DNA of 64,000 nt from Lithobates sylvaticus (taxonomy: Eukaryota; Chordata; Amphibia; Anura; Ranidae), in the NCBI GenBank assembly GCA_028564925.1, contig CM053030.1, forward strand, positions 405,185,603 through 405,249,602, given 5' to 3'. The translations under genes were made by a program, and so were the position numbers. Of the stretch, positions 10,727 through 23,172 are shown in pieces. Position 1 is the stretch's first letter. Every line of letters starts with the position of its first letter. The notes under the pieces are model-generated. The model saw only the letters and a list, made by a program, of their open reading frames with translations, was not told the DNA's origin and searched no databases.

Positions 10727-11128
10727 TGTATATAAAAAATATATATTTTATGGCGCTCTATATGTACATGTAATAAATAAACTGCAAAAAGCTCTCCCTG
10801 CAGCAGCAAACAGCTGTGGTGATCTGATCTAAAAGTGTGCATGCTGCAGGCTGAAGGAGCTGAGATGGGGAAAACGTATACATTTGACAAAGGCAGCAAA
10901 AATAATTGCTCTACATCAGTAGAAACATCAGTAGAACATTAACCTAGACCTGTGACCTGCACACATTCTAAAATGTACTCATAACTCACTACATAACCCA
11001 GATATCAAACTACTACTAATAGCTTATATTCACTCTTGAAATTTGTTTAAAACATATTTAATTGGAATGTATATCCTTTTTTTTTTGTGTGTGTTTTTTT
11101 TTCTTCTTTTAGATATTTAGATAGTAAT
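10727..11128. other. Unassigned AT-rich spacer
   Basis: Nothing recognised beyond T-rich low-complexity sequence near 11080-11110. Confidence 0.5.
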
Positions 11129-12490
11129 CTGGGTGGATAAAAATCAATGATTTTTTTTTTTTTAAATCTAAAAAAAAACAGATTTTTTTTATTTAAATCA
11201 GATTTTTTTTTATTTTATTTTATTTTTTTTTATCAAATTAGTTTTAACCACTTCAAAACCCCCTTCAAAACCAGACCAGTTTTCAGCTTTCGATGCTCTC
11301 ACATTTTGAATGACAATTACTCAGTCATGCAACACTGTACCTATATGAAATTTTTGTCCTTTTTTTCACACAAATAGAGCTTTGTTTTGCTGGTATTTAA
11401 TCACCTCTGGGTTTTTTATTTTTTGCGCTATAAAAAAATAAAATAAAAAAAGAAAATTCTGTAAAAAAAATGCATTTTTTCTTAGTTTCTGTTATAAAAT
11501 TTCACAAATTAGTAATTTTCTTCATGAATTTTGGCCAAAATTTATACTGCTACATATCTTTGGTAATAATAACCCAAATTGGTGTAAATTATTTGGTCTT
11601 TGTAAAAGTTAAAGAGTCCACAAGCTATGGTGCCAATCTATAAAAATTGAGGAAAGTTCAAGGATATTCATGGATATTCTGGGGTGCGCGCCCCAGGGGG
11701 GCACACGGAAGCAAGATTCTGGGAGGACGTCAATGTACGCCCTCCCAGAGTTATCGAGCTGCGCTGTAGCCTTCGTTCGGCTATGGCGCGGTCGTTAAGT
11801 GGTTAATAAAATGCTTTTTGGAGTGAAAATCTATCTAAAGATAGTTTTCTATTTAAGATACATTAATAATTTAGTTTATTCAGCATGAAATGGAGCTTAG
11901 TTACTGTATGTAGCATGAGACTGTTTATGCTGCAATATTTACATTTTTGGTAAACTAATTTAATGAATCATAACCTGCACTGCAATGATGCATTCACACA
12001 ATTTCACAGTAACCAGGAGATAAAACAAAGTTCAGGAATATTCCTTTATCCCATTGTTTTGCAAATCTATATACACTACAAACTGAAACTGTATGATTTA
12101 ATTGGTTCTGATATCGCTGTTTTACTAACCTAACAGCTTATTATTCTAAATAGGAAACCTTCATTATGTTTGTAAATATTAAAGATTCTTACTACCAGCA
12201 AGAATGAGTCCTTACATTTAAAGAGCACCTGTCATTTCAGATCCATCATGGCAGCGCCTGTTAGCGGACATCCACTCACCTGCTGCCGCCACTTCCCTCA
12301 CCTTGTTGTGTCACTGCCGCATCACCAGCCGTCCCATTAATGTGAATGGAACTGTCGGTGAGTCAACAGCAGGTCAGAGGAGGAGGCGCTACAGGACAGA
12401 GATGACAGTAGTTTTTTAAAAATGATTATTTAAATTGGTTGGATTTAAATCAAGCCTTTTTACTAGTGATTTAAATCAAATCCACCCTGC
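11129..12490. mobile_element. Non-autonomous DNA element with GGGTGGATAAAAATCAATGA end
   Basis: The left end GGGTGGATAAAAATCAATGA and right end TTTAAATCAAATCCACCCTGC are inverted copies. Both lead inward into alternating AAATC/GATTT tracts. It is split by the TTAA element at 11244-11806. No open reading frame of note. Confidence 0.65.
11244..11806. mobile_element. TTAA-flanked MITE
   Basis: TTAACCACTTC at the left and AAGTGGTTAA at the right form inverted ends with TTAA on both sides. The body shares the GACAATTACTCAGTCATGCA block with the element at 7378. Confidence 0.8.
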
Positions 12491-12633
12491 AAGTAATAAA
12501 GATCCACTTGGTATCTTATACTGAGCTTTTACCACTCTTATCAATGTGTGTTAAAGTCAATCCTCTGGGCACAATGCAAAGTCTGTGTCCCTGACAGTAT
12601 AAATAGATATTGCATTTTTTGCATGGTTCACTG

Positions 12634-13004
12634 TGTTAAGGCTCCATGCACACTGACGCTCATAAACGGCAGTTTTTGGGAGTTTGGGCGTTTTTTTTTA
12701 ACAGCGCATAAACTCCCCTCTATGTTATCCTATGTGTCCATGCACACATGGACGTTTTTGGATGTTTATTAGCAGTGGAGTTTATGGGCTGTTTTCTGAA
12801 CGCCATAAAATCGTGTTCAGGAGTCATTTTTCTGACCACAAAAAACGCCAAGTGCTCATAAACGCTAAAAAAACGCTAATGCGGAAAACCGCAAAAAAAA
12901 CGCTAATAAACGCTATTGCAAAAACGTTAAAAAACGTTGAAAGACTCACTGCAAAGCTACTGGCGTTTTTAGAACATTATTTTAACATCCAGAGTGCATG
13001 GTGC

Positions 13005-13007
<3 letters not shown>
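12634..13007. mobile_element. MITE with AAACGCTAA-rich interior
   Basis: Imperfect inverted ends (GGCTCCATGCACACT and AGAGTGCATGGTGCC) enclose many AAACGC/GCGTTT motifs. A poly-A run follows directly at 13008-13036. Confidence 0.6.
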
Positions 13008-13186
<179 letters not shown>

Positions 13187-14415
13187 GGCAGTCATATTTT
13201 TCTTTACAAATAAAGACTCTATTTCCTTCCTTTAAATGATGCCAATGGTTGTGTTTTACTTGTTGACTGCTCATGGTAAACAATGCACTCTCTGTCTGTT
13301 TTCTTATGCCATCAGTTGTTTACGGTGCAATTCAATGCAAAGCGGTTTTATGCTGTGCGTATTTGCACATTATGACAAACCCCCCTGTGTCACGCTGCAG
13401 ATTTATTTCCGCTTTAACATAAGCAGGATGCGTGATGCTGAGTCAAACACAGAGCTCCATCTAGTGGCCCATCTGCAAATTGCTACATTTATTACAATAG
13501 TAAAACAGTGAAAATGTGAAAGTCACTTCAAGGTAAAAGCTGCAATAACGCCTCGAAATGTGTGCTCAGTGAAAAATACATTGTAGTTTCCTTTTAACTT
13601 AAGATCCCTGACTGATTATTTTAAAGTCCCATCTAGCCCCGTTACTCTATTTATAGATATAAAGATATGTCTATTGCTAGTTATTAACCTGCTCTAAATC
13701 CATATCTCAGATTCTTGGCTTTTCTATAATCAAGCCACACTCTTATCATCTCAAAAAAAAAATTTGCCCTGATTTAAAGTTTGCTTACCATGAATATCTT
13801 TGCTGCACACACTCCACTGATTCTTATGTCTTTGATAAGCTCTGGATAAGCTTCAATCAGCTTCATATTTAATTTTCTTGTTGTACTTAAACATAAAGAA
13901 ATCAATCTCCTGTGATAATCTGTTTGCTGCTTTACAGGATATTGAACATTGTTCCTATTCTGCAGAATTATTTTACACGTTTCCTAGATAAGCATAAACA
14001 TTGTTTAAAGAACCAGCAAACATGAAATATAAGCTATTTTATATGAAAGAATTATTTGTATGTAAAAGCAATAAAACTAGTAAGACCTTCACTATAGTTT
14101 GCATTCAAATGTTATAATTTAAAATAAAATACAAAGTTGAATGAAAGTAAACAATGAAACAGTTTGAATACAATCCTAATAAATAATAATGGTGAATTTA
14201 CAAAAACTAACATATCTGGGTGGCACTTGGGCCCCCTATATTTATCGTCAGGTTTAATTAGCTGCTGAAAAGTTTTTGTATTCATCTATATTAAATATGT
14301 TCATTGTAGCTTGCTCTTTATCACAGCTTATTTCTTTATTTGCCAAGCTCTTTGGTTTTCTATGAGCATGGGCATGCATAACCACGCATCAAAAACCTGA
14401 AACAGATGATCTACT
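13187..14415. other. Unassigned AT-rich spacer
   Basis: No repeat family or gene recognised. The open frame at 13236-13511 has no family features. Confidence 0.5.
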
Positions 14416-15055
14416 TACAGTATATTACCAAAAGTATTGGGACACCTGCCTTTAGACGCACATGAACATTAATGGCCTCCCAGCCTTAGTTCGTAGGGTT
14501 CAATATTGAGTTGGCCTACCCTTTGCAGCTATAACAGCTTCAACTCTTCTGGGAAGGCTGTCCACAAGGTTAAGGAGCGTGTCTATGGGAATGCTTGACT
14601 ATTCTCCCAGAAGCACATTTGGGAGGTCAGGCACTAAAGTTGACAAGAAGGCCTGGCTCGCAGTCATTCATCCCAAAGGTGTTCTATTGGGTTGAGGTCA
14701 AGACTCTGTGCAGTCCAGTCAAGTTCCTCCACCCCAAACTCGCTCATCCATGTCTTTATGGACCTTGCTTTGTGCACTGGTCCAAATCATTTGGTGGAGG
14801 GGGGATTATGGTGTGGGGTTGTTTTTCAGGGGTTAGGCTTGGTCCTTTAGTTTCAGTGAAGGGAACTCCTAAAGGCGTCAGCATAGCAAGACATGTTGGA
14901 CAATTTCATGCTCCCAACTTTATGGGAACAGTTTGGAGATGGCCCCTTCCTGTTCCAACATGACTTTACAACAGTGCACAAAGCAAGGACTATAAATACA
15001 TGATGAGCGAGTATGGGGTGGAGGACCTTGTCTGCCCTGCACATATTCCTGACCT
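14416..15055. mobile_element. Folded-back Tc1/mariner remnant
   Basis: The left half (14416-14782) begins with a terminal repeat, CAGTATATTACCAAAAGTAT, and runs antisense to a Tc1 transposase C-terminal half. The right half (14783-15055) is sense and includes GGGGIMVWGCFSG and KARTI-like codons. Both halves contain the stretch encoding the region around the third catalytic motif. About 14700-14780 and 14965-15040 are therefore inverted copies (CAAAGCAAGG...GATGAGCGAG). The 5' half of the gene is absent. Confidence 0.75.
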
Positions 15056-16097
15056 ATCAGTGCCACTTATTAGTGCTCATCAATGCTACCTATCAGTGCC
15101 ACTTATCAGTGCCCATCAGTGCTGCCTATAAGTGCTTATAAATGCCGCCTATCAGTGCTGTCTATCAGTGCCACTTATGAGTGCTCATCAGTGATGCCTA
15201 TCAGTGCCCATCAGTGCCGCCTATCAGTGCTCATCAATGCTGACTATCAGTTGCCACTGATCAGTGCTCATCAATGCAATATATCAGTGCCCATCAGTGC
15301 TGCCTATTAGTGCCACTTATCAGTGCTCATCAATGCTGCCTATCAGTGCCATCTATCAGTGCTCATCAATGCCACCTATCAGTGCCCATCAGTGACACCT
15401 ATAAGTGCTCATCAATGCTGACTTTCAGGTGCCACTGATCAGTGCTCATCAATGCCGCTTATCAGTGCCCATCAGAGCTGCCTATCAGTGCCACTTATGA
15501 GTGCTCATCGATGCTGCCTATCAGTGCTCATCAATGCCGCCTATCAGTGCTGCCTATCAGTGCCACTTATCAGTGCTCATCAATGCCGCCTATCAGTGCC
15601 AATCAGTGCCACCTATAAGTGCTCATCAATTCTGCCTATCAGTGCCACTGATCAGTGCTCATCAATGCCGTCTATCAGTGTCCATCAGATCTGCCTATCA
15701 GTGCCACTTATTAGTGCTCATCAATGCCACCTATCAGTGCCACTTATGAGTGCTCATCAATGCCACCTATCAGTACCTATCAGTGCTGCCTATCAGTGCC
15801 TATTATGAGTGCTCATCAATGCTGCCTATCAGGGCCCATCAGAGCTGCCTATCAGTGCTCATTAATGCTGCCTATCAGTGCTCATCAATGCCGCCTATCA
15901 GTGCTCATCAATGCCGCCTAACAGTGCTCATCAGTGCCACTTATCAGTGCTCATAAATGCCACCTATCAGTGCTCATCAATGCCACCTATCAGTGCCCAT
16001 CAGTGCCACCTATAAGTGCTTATCAATGCTGCCTATCAGTGCCGCTTATCAGTGCTCATCAATGCCGCCTATCAGTGTCCATGAGTGCTACCTATCA
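15056..16097. repeat. CAGTGC minisatellite
   Basis: Roughly 1 kb of short, variable units built from CTATCAGTGCC, CATCAGTGCTGC and TCATCAATGCYGC, usually combined into 22-36-bp modules. It is open in several frames as a PISAHQCRLSV-like peptide, a by-product of a stop-poor repeat. Confidence 0.93.
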
Positions 16098-16179
16098 CAA
16101 AACCACAAACCAGCATCTGACCATGCCGGGTTCCTCATGAATCATACCCAGGCTCCTCGTACACAGAGATTTATTTGAA

Positions 16180-17000
16180 CTGTCTCTACGTGCTGCAGCA
16201 CAGGCTCAAACTCTGGAGAGGACATCAGTGTTAGCTTGTTGGTTACCTGGTCTATGTTCTATTATAAATTTGAAATTCTGTAGCCAAGCCAAGAACCATC
16301 TGGTAACACTCTTGCATTTTTCTCTGTATTTCTGGACATCCATTTGAGAGACATCCATTTGAGAGGGGCATGGTCAGTTAAGAGCCCAAACTGTCACCCT
16401 AACAGATAGTAATTTAATCTCTCAAGAGCCCATTTGATGGCTAGACATTCACATTCTACAATAGCACATTTTTTTTTAGCAGGGGTCAATTTTCTGCTTA
16501 GAAATGTTATGGGGTGTTCCTCCCCATTCACCAATTGGGACAACACTGCACCTAATCCTACTTCTGACCAGTGGCATCGCTAGGGGTGGCTAATGGGGCT
16601 ATAGCCCCGAATCTAGGACCCATAGCTGCAATCCTGCACAGCTATGGCACTCTCACTGAGTCTGCACTCAGTAACCTTCAACATGAAGGGTGTGCCCTGG
16701 TCAGTTAACATCTCCCGAGGAATACCCACGCATGAAAAATAAAAGAAATACTCTTGGCTGAGGGGTTCCTTAACGAGATTGCCTCTGGGTACCGGGTAGC
16801 ATAGTCCAAGACCAATAGGATATACTGGTGCCCCCTAGCAGACTTTACCAATGGACCTACTATATCCATGGCAATCCTGTCAAAGGGCATCTCAATGATA
16901 GGTAAAGGTACCAGTGGACTCCGGAAATGTGAGACTGGAGCAGTCAGCTGACAAACTGGGCACAACTCACAATACAACTTTACATCTTTGTGTAAGCCTG
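16180..17000 (-). mobile_element. Gypsy-family LTR retrotransposon fossil, broken and rearranged
   Basis: Two recognisable pol pieces lie on the minus strand. One is an RNase H-like segment (about 16180-16560, with ITFLSRKLTPA). The other is an integrase segment (about 16690-17000, with CPVCQ, then AMDIVGPL). Their order along the strand is not the usual one, so at least one rearrangement has occurred, and unrelated sequence lies at about 16561-16690. No LTRs are recognised. It has multiple breaks and looks old. Confidence 0.75.
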
Positions 17001-17239
17001 GCCAACAAATGTGTCATATTTAATACAAAGGATATTCACAAACAGAAGAAAAGGGCCTCTTGCCATAAATCAGAAAGTAAACTTCTGCTCTACTGAGCCT
17101 TACTGTGTCCATAGTCTGACAAAGTCCTTGGTTTAAGGTAAATTGTATCCAAACAGCCATGCTCCTAGTTGCCTCCTAACATGGAGACACACACACACTC
17201 TCCTCGAAAGCTAGGACCAGCTGCCTTAATCAAGACCTA
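17001..17239. other. Unassigned spacer beside the Gypsy fossil
   Basis: May hold further Gypsy-derived sequence, but I cannot support a domain. Confidence 0.4.
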
Positions 17240-17622
17240 GGAAGAAAACATTAAGGCGTTGAGCGTGCTGGCAGTATATTTAGCGGCGCTTTACCATTGT
17301 TTTAGCAGCACTTTTCGGCTAGCTAGCAGCCGGAAAAGGGTTTAAAACCGCCCGCAAAGTGCCGCTGCAGCGGCGCTTTGCAGGCGGGTTTGGAGCGATG
17401 CCCCATTGTTTTCAATGGGAAAGGGCGCTTTAGGAGCAGTAAATACATTGCTCCTACAGTGCTCCAAAGATGCGGCTTGCAGTATTTTTTCTGAGCATCT
17501 TGCAAGCGCACCGCTCCAGTGTGACTGGAGTGCATTGATTGGCTCTTTCAGGGCGCTTTGCAGGCGATATTTTTAGCACTTTAGCACCTGCAAAGCGCCT
17601 CAATGCGAAAGGGGCCTAAACA
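17240..17622. mobile_element. MITE-like repeat ending GAAAGGGGCCTA
   Basis: Contains repeated GCGCTTT/AAAGCGC motifs in both orientations. It ends with AATGCGAAAGGGGCCTA, the complement of the frog 'TAGGCCCCTTTC' MITE start seen at 35107. The left edge is uncertain. Confidence 0.5.
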
Positions 17623-17931
17623 TCAAACTGTAGTCCACGGATTTGGAAGTTTGTCCCACCCAGAGCTCCATCAGATTCCCAGTAAAACCAGCACTTTACT
17701 AATACAGGGTAAAGAACTATCTTTCTTTACCATGAAATCTTTGCTGGCATTACCTTAGATTGCAAATCTAAGAATCTGTGGAGGAACAAATATACCATCA
17801 ACCACTTTTCCTTATATTCAAACCTGTTTCACAGGCACCCTGCTGCTATATATGTATAGGGCCAGGAGGGATCACATTTATGTCATATGTCTGTTCAATC
17901 ACTTATCCTTTAAAAGTGTAGACTACAACTC

Positions 17932-18363
17932 TTAAGCCCCATACACACGGTCGGACAATCCGCGGATCAGGTCGGTCGGATCCTGTCCGTCATACTTTGT
18001 CTGATGTTGGTTTTGCGTACACACGGTTGGACAAAGTTGTCGGAAAATCCGATCATTCTGAACGTGGTGACGTTTGTTGCCTACGACGGGACTACGTAGA
18101 GGCTAGTAGCCAATAGCTTTGGTCTTGTAATGTGATCTGAGCATGCGTAGCACTTTGTCCGGTCGGACAACCGTACACACGATCGGATTTGGTGTGATCG
18201 GACCGTGTTGTCGGCAAATCTTTCCAGCAGGAGATAAGACTTTGTCCGTCGGACAATCCGACGTACACTGTCCGATGGTGCATACACACGGTCTGATTTT
18301 TCAACAACATTGTCCGATCGGACAGAATCCATGAAAAAGTCCGACCGTGTGTATGGGGCTTAA
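17932..18363. mobile_element. MITE, GCCCCATACACACGGTCGGAC type
   Basis: The ends are exact inverted copies: TTAAGCCCCATACACACGGT at the left and the reverse complement at the right. The TCGGAC/GTCCGA motif recurs throughout in both directions. It is 432 bp including TTAA at both edges, and is non-coding. Confidence 0.88.
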
Positions 18364-18909
18364 CATTAGCCTATTCATGACTGGTTCTCTTTAAACAAGA
18401 TTTTAACTGTCCATAATATCTCCTTGCCCTTAGTTTTACCCCTTTTACTGCTTTGTTGTTTTCTCTGCAAGTCTTCACACCTTTGAGGCCAATGATTTTA
18501 GACAAGTCGTTACCTTATTACTTAAATGGACATCAGAGAATAAAAAGAAAAAGAAACGGTCAACACAATAAATTACCTATATTTTGCAGTTTTCCCCTGT
18601 GCTAAGTAAATTGTGTATAAAAGAGGGTAATTGTTTAAGTGTATAAAGTACTTTCTTTGTGTATATCCTGAAGGCATTTTTGTTCTCTTCATTTTGTTTT
18701 TGTGTAGTTAACAATTATTGCTTTGAAAAAAGTTTTATTGCAGGACATTTGTTGGCTATTTTTTCCGTTTTATTGGGACTAGAGTGCTGCCACAAAATAC
18801 AAATAAAATGAACAAATTCAGCAAAGCAGAGAAAAACAGCCCTAATGCTTCTGCCTCCTGTTTATTAGAACTCGTCAGGCATACAGTGGAATAAGCTTAA
18901 TAATTCAGG
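18364..18909. other. Unassigned spacer
   Basis: AT-rich, no gene or repeat family recognised. Confidence 0.5.
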
Positions 18910-19043
18910 TACAGTGCCTTGAAAAAGTATTCATACCCCTTGAAATTTTCCACATTTTGTCATGTTACAACCAAAAACGTAAATGTATTTTATTTGGATT
19001 TTATGTGATAGACCAACACAAAGTGGCACATAATTGTAACTAG
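18910..19043. mobile_element. Tc1/mariner terminal fragment
   Basis: TACAGTGCCTTGAAAAAGTA and the following 110 bases match the end of the longer copy at 63080. The fragment breaks off right after ACATAATTGT. Confidence 0.85.
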
Positions 19044-19892
19044 AATGAGATGGGACTCAGGTAAGTGTTAGAGGGGCTGAGTGGGTCTCCTGCACACAGA
19101 AGGTTTTTATCTTAATTCATAGAATGCACAGGCTGTGGCGGTTTGATGCCTCATTTGTTCCTGCAGCAGGACTGGGCAGTGGGTGGTCTGGATCACTAGG
19201 TGTTGTGGTACAGGCAGAATCCCACAGCAGCGAGTTGACAATTCAGGTTGTCACTGTAGCAGCTGACAGTGCAGAACTCTGTCCAGCTCAGTCCAGCAGT
19301 CTGTGAACGAATCCAGCGGCTCCACTTGAAGTATCGACCCGCCGGCTATTTACAGCAGCGAACAGTGCTTCTTAATCCTTCTCAATGCTTAGCAGCTCTC
19401 CTTTCGGGTTGGCGGTAATCTCCAACTCCCCCTGCTCTCTTTCAGGGCTTTCCATTTACACCTACCCTTGGTTTACTCCTCCTGCTCCCATGTACTCTTG
19501 GGTCTAATAGTTCTTTACAGCAATAATAATGACTCCACTTACTCTCCAAACTGCATTTTCCAGCACTCTAAGTTCAGTCTCAATAATAACATATTCCCTA
19601 TTGCCATCTTGTGAAAGTATAGGAGACCTGCTTAGTTCAGTAACAGTAGTTCTGGTTACATAAGTATACAGAAACCCAATATAACATTTTGCAATATTTC
19701 AAAATATTATCACAAAAACATTGTATTCTGATAATTGCATGTGGTACATGTAATGATAGTACTTAAAGGATAAGTTCACCTTTTCGGGCAGAATTATACT
19801 TTTCATAATAAATATAGAAGCGTTTTCCAATGACATTTCTGGCCCAGCCATCCCAATGTGCTTTTCTCTCACTTAACTTATCCACAGAAGGT
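19044..19892. other. Unassigned spacer
   Basis: Moderately GC-balanced sequence without a recognisable gene. Possibly an unclassified repeat (19050-19660), but I see no defining ends. Confidence 0.4.
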
Positions 19893-20578
19893 TTAACCAC
19901 TTGCCGTCCAGCCGCCGTCATTATACTGCAGCAGGTCGGCACGATCCCGCGAGCCGTCGTAGCTGTACGTCGTTTCCTTTAAGCAGGATAGCAGGCGTGC
20001 GCTGCATTGCTGGGGGGGCGATGCTCACGGCCAGTGGTCACGATGACCGCCGGCGTATGTGTGTAAACACACAAATCCCTGTTCTGTGAGGAGAGGAGAG
20101 GCAGATCGAGAGTTCCTAATAGCTAGGAACCACGATCTGTCATCTCCTATAGTCAGTCTCCTCCCCCCACAGTTAGAACACACAGTAAACCCCTTGATCG
20201 CCCCTAGTGTTAACCCCTACCCTGCCAGTGACATTTACAAAGTAATCAGTGCATTTTTATAGCACTGATCGCTATATAATTGTCAATGGTTTCAAAAATG
20301 TGTCAAAAGTGTTCGATGTGTCTGCCATAATGTCGCAGTCCAGATAAAAATTGCAGATCGCCGCCATTACTAGCAAAAAAAAATAATAATAAAAATTATT
20401 ATTATATAAATCATCTATTTTGTAGATGCTATAACTTTTGCGCAAACCAATCAATATACGCTTATTGCGATTTTTATTACCAAAAATATGTAGAAGAATA
20501 TATATGAACCCAAACTAAGGAAAAAAAGTTTCTTTTTCTTTCTATTTTTTAAAAATCTTCTGGGGCTGAAGTGGTTAA
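19893..20578. mobile_element. TTAA-flanked MITE
   Basis: TTAACCACTTGCCGTCCAGC at the left and GGGGCTGAAGTGGTTAA at the right. It shares GCGATCAGTGCTATAAAAAT-type and TTTTGCGCAAACCAATCAAT blocks with the copies at 46241 and 47964. Confidence 0.85.
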
Positions 20579-21198
20579 AATCTTGTCAGATTATTTGAAT
20601 TTTTAAAATGATTTTAAGATTCCATCACTTCCTGTAGATCATCTCTCAGCATTCACATCCTGAAGGTCATCTCCCAGAACCCTTTACTTCCTTGTTGCAT
20701 CACAGGAACCACACCTCGCTCATTACAATAACACCTTCCACCCACTTTCTATACAATTTGATTTTACAATCTCCTTTAGATCTCCCATCAGCTATGTAGT
20801 ACAAGGGCCTGTCTGATTTTTTACAAATTGAATGGATTGGTCAGGTGGGTCCTCCTAATAGTTCTGGTAAATCTAAAGGAAATTGTACAATCAGATTACA
20901 TAGTGTATGGCCATCTTTATACAAGTACATAGGAGGGAGTAGATGGAGACACTCAGTTGTCAGGCCTCGTTCACATCTCCACTTAGCGAAAACACATTCC
21001 AGCATGTTTTTATTTTATTTTTTTGGGGGGTGTTTTGGAGCAATTTCACTCATCAGGCATAGGGCAGCCCATTCACTTGAATGGACTGCCCTACGCACAA
21101 CAATCACCCCAGAGAATCTCCAGAACTTTTTTTGGAGCAGAGCATGGTGCGTTACCACAGTTTTTGGTGCGTTTGCTGCACTTGGGGAGCCTTTAACA
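20579..21198. other. MITE fragments and spacer
   Basis: 20730-20920 resembles, in inverted form, the stretch at 21745-21860 (AATCTGATTGTACAAT...TTTAGATTTACC). The two may be halves of one MITE split by later insertions. 20960 onward begins AGGCCTCGTTCACATCTCCA, a MITE-like start. No gene. Confidence 0.4.
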
Positions 21199-21370
21199 CA
21201 GGGGTCTCAAACTGGCGGCCCTCCAGCTGATGCAAAACTACAAGTCCCATGAGGCATTGCATGGCTGACCGTTACAAGCATGACTCCCACAGGCAGAGGC
21301 ATAGGTATTTGGGTATATGGTATGTGGGTAGTTTCGCAACAGCTGGAGGGCCACCAGTTTGAGACCCCTG
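21199..21370. mobile_element. hAT-type MITE with intact 8-bp target duplication
   Basis: CAGGGGTCTCAAACTGGCGG at the left is mirrored at the right (CCACCAGTTTGAGACCCCTG). It is flanked by perfect direct repeats CTTTAACA at 21191-21198 and 21371-21378, the 8-bp signature of hAT insertion. Confidence 0.92.
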
Positions 21371-21378
21371 CTTTAACA

Positions 21379-22723
21379 TCTAATGACAACACAAATTTTC
21401 AGCATTTCTAAAACGCAAGACATTTGAAAACACACAGATGTTGATGGAGCCTCATTATTCTTATGTAAACGCACCTATTTCACTTTCAGGCCCCATTCAC
21501 ACCTAGAGTAGGGGGATAGCATATTTTTTTGGCTCGTTTTTCCAGTGATACACATAGGGCAGCCTGTTGATCTGTGCTACACCTGGCAAAGTAACTCATG
21601 GGACATTTTGGCGCGGTGCGAGTTGCACATTTTTTACTGTGTGTTTTGCTGCGTTTGCCACCTGTTTTTTCATGTGGAAAAATGTGTGTTTGGTGTGCTG
21701 TTGACAATTAATGACACTGAAAGTGTAGCTAGATATTTTTAGGCGTATAAATGTGGCCATACATTATACAATCTGATTGTACAATGTCCTTTAGATTTAC
21801 CAAAACTATATAATAGGAGGACACACCATCCATCCAATCACTCTGTATCCCGTCAGGTAGGCCCTTAGACTACATCAGTGGTGTCCCATGGGCTGCATTC
21901 GACCCCAGGGAGTTTAACATGTGGCCTGAGCCCATCTGGAAGGAAGCTGGGGAAGTCAGGCAAATGCACGCATGAAGAGATGCCAGGGATGCTGTGCAAA
22001 CATAGTTGATAGGTGAAGGGTGTGTGCTAATGATGTCAGCTACTAAACCCCTTCCCGTGTTTTACTGGTTTCTCTGTCCCAAATCTGCATACCAGCAAGT
22101 GATGATGCGTTCTATGAAATACAGCAAGGGCTAAGGTAAGTCCTTGTTCTCAAAATCAAAGAAAGCTTGTATTTTTCTGCAACTGAGGTACATTAATGGT
22201 ATATTGGTACATAAAGGGGCTGGATTTTGGAAAAAAAAAAGGTGAACTTAACTTTTAAAGCACACCTCTAGGTACCATAATTTCAGCAGTTTCAAAGGGT
22301 TGTGGGAGTTTAGCTTCAAACATCGAGCTTTCGAAGACTCAGTCCACTCTCCAACTTGTGTTCTTATTTTTTTTTTTAAGTTCTGGTACAGAAAGTTCTT
22401 GTTCCCTTGCAGGGGTTCCCACCATCACATAGAGCACAACACAAGGCAATGCTGTCAGCCACCCGACAGATTTGGTTTGCTGAAACCCATAGGCTTGTCG
22501 TTGCTCAGAACGCTGGCTATTGAGTTTCCCAGCTGGGTCTGTACAGACTCCCTGTCTGTTGAAACACTGCCTTTCAATGTGCACAACTGCAACCCACACT
22601 CTTCTCATCAGATGTTGGTCTGGTCAAAGTGCCTGTCTATCAGCCCTGGACACACACTACCTGCATGTCTTTTCACACAAACACCGCCCCTGCAGCACAA
22701 CTCTCCTGGGGAAGGAGGAACAC
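21379..22723. other. Spacer with MITE-like fragments
   Basis: A MITE-like start, CAGGCCCCATTCACACC, lies at 21489, and the second half of a split MITE may lie near 21745-21860. The rest, including the open frames at 22300-22740, matches nothing I recognise. Confidence 0.4.
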
Positions 22724-23172
22724 TCACTGGTTAGCCAGTATTAGTCTCATACCTGACCAGGCACTGCTGAACTGAACAGAAGCCTCAACCGGGGGGTAAG
22801 GAAGCCTTGAAGGAAGACTGGAGAGTGCTGGCCTGGGTTCAGTCTGGCCTGCCAGAAAATGCAGTCTGTCAAAGTACCACAGCCTGGGTACATAAATGTC
22901 ATCTGCTGCCGCTCCTGATCTCAGGGAATCCTGGACCTTCTTGAGCTCCCTATTATAAGTGCTCCTCATGCCACCAATTAGGGTCTTCAAATAGAGTATG
23001 TCTGCCGTGGGGATCACCAGCTTCACAAATTCCAGCAAGTGATCCAGCGCTGCCTTACTCTTTGGTTTATTGTTATAAAAGGGGTGGTTTACCTGTCACA
23101 GACAGGGCAGCTCCCTGTACATATCAATGAATATGGGCATAAAGTCCTCATCATTGAATAGGTCTATTTTCT
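22724..23172 (-). pseudogene. MADF-domain protein exon (transposon-derived), inactivated
   Basis: The minus-strand exon follows an acceptor (TCTTGCAG) near 23173. It encodes KIDLFNDEDFMPIFIDMYRE and, further on, LIGGMRSTYNRELKKV and IYVPRLWYFDRLHFL. This is a MADF (Myb/SANT-like adaptor) DNA-binding domain as carried by some vertebrate DNA transposons and their host derivatives. An in-frame TGA stands where the family usually has Trp after the ELPCL motif (about 23098), so this copy is dead. The N-terminal exon is not found; it may have been displaced by the Harbinger element that starts about 23.2-23.4 kb. Confidence 0.75.

Noticed and set aside
15056-16097. CRISPR array or protein-coding repeat gene
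   Set aside because: Units are contiguous and variable with no unique spacers, and the context is eukaryotic. Open frames exist in several phases at once.
19044-19700. Possible LTR or gene fragment
   Set aside because: Composition is suggestive, but I could not find paired ends, a duplication or a domain.
22300-22740. Open frame of 144 residues before the MADF exon
   Set aside because: No domain or start context, and it overlaps low-complexity T-rich sequence.
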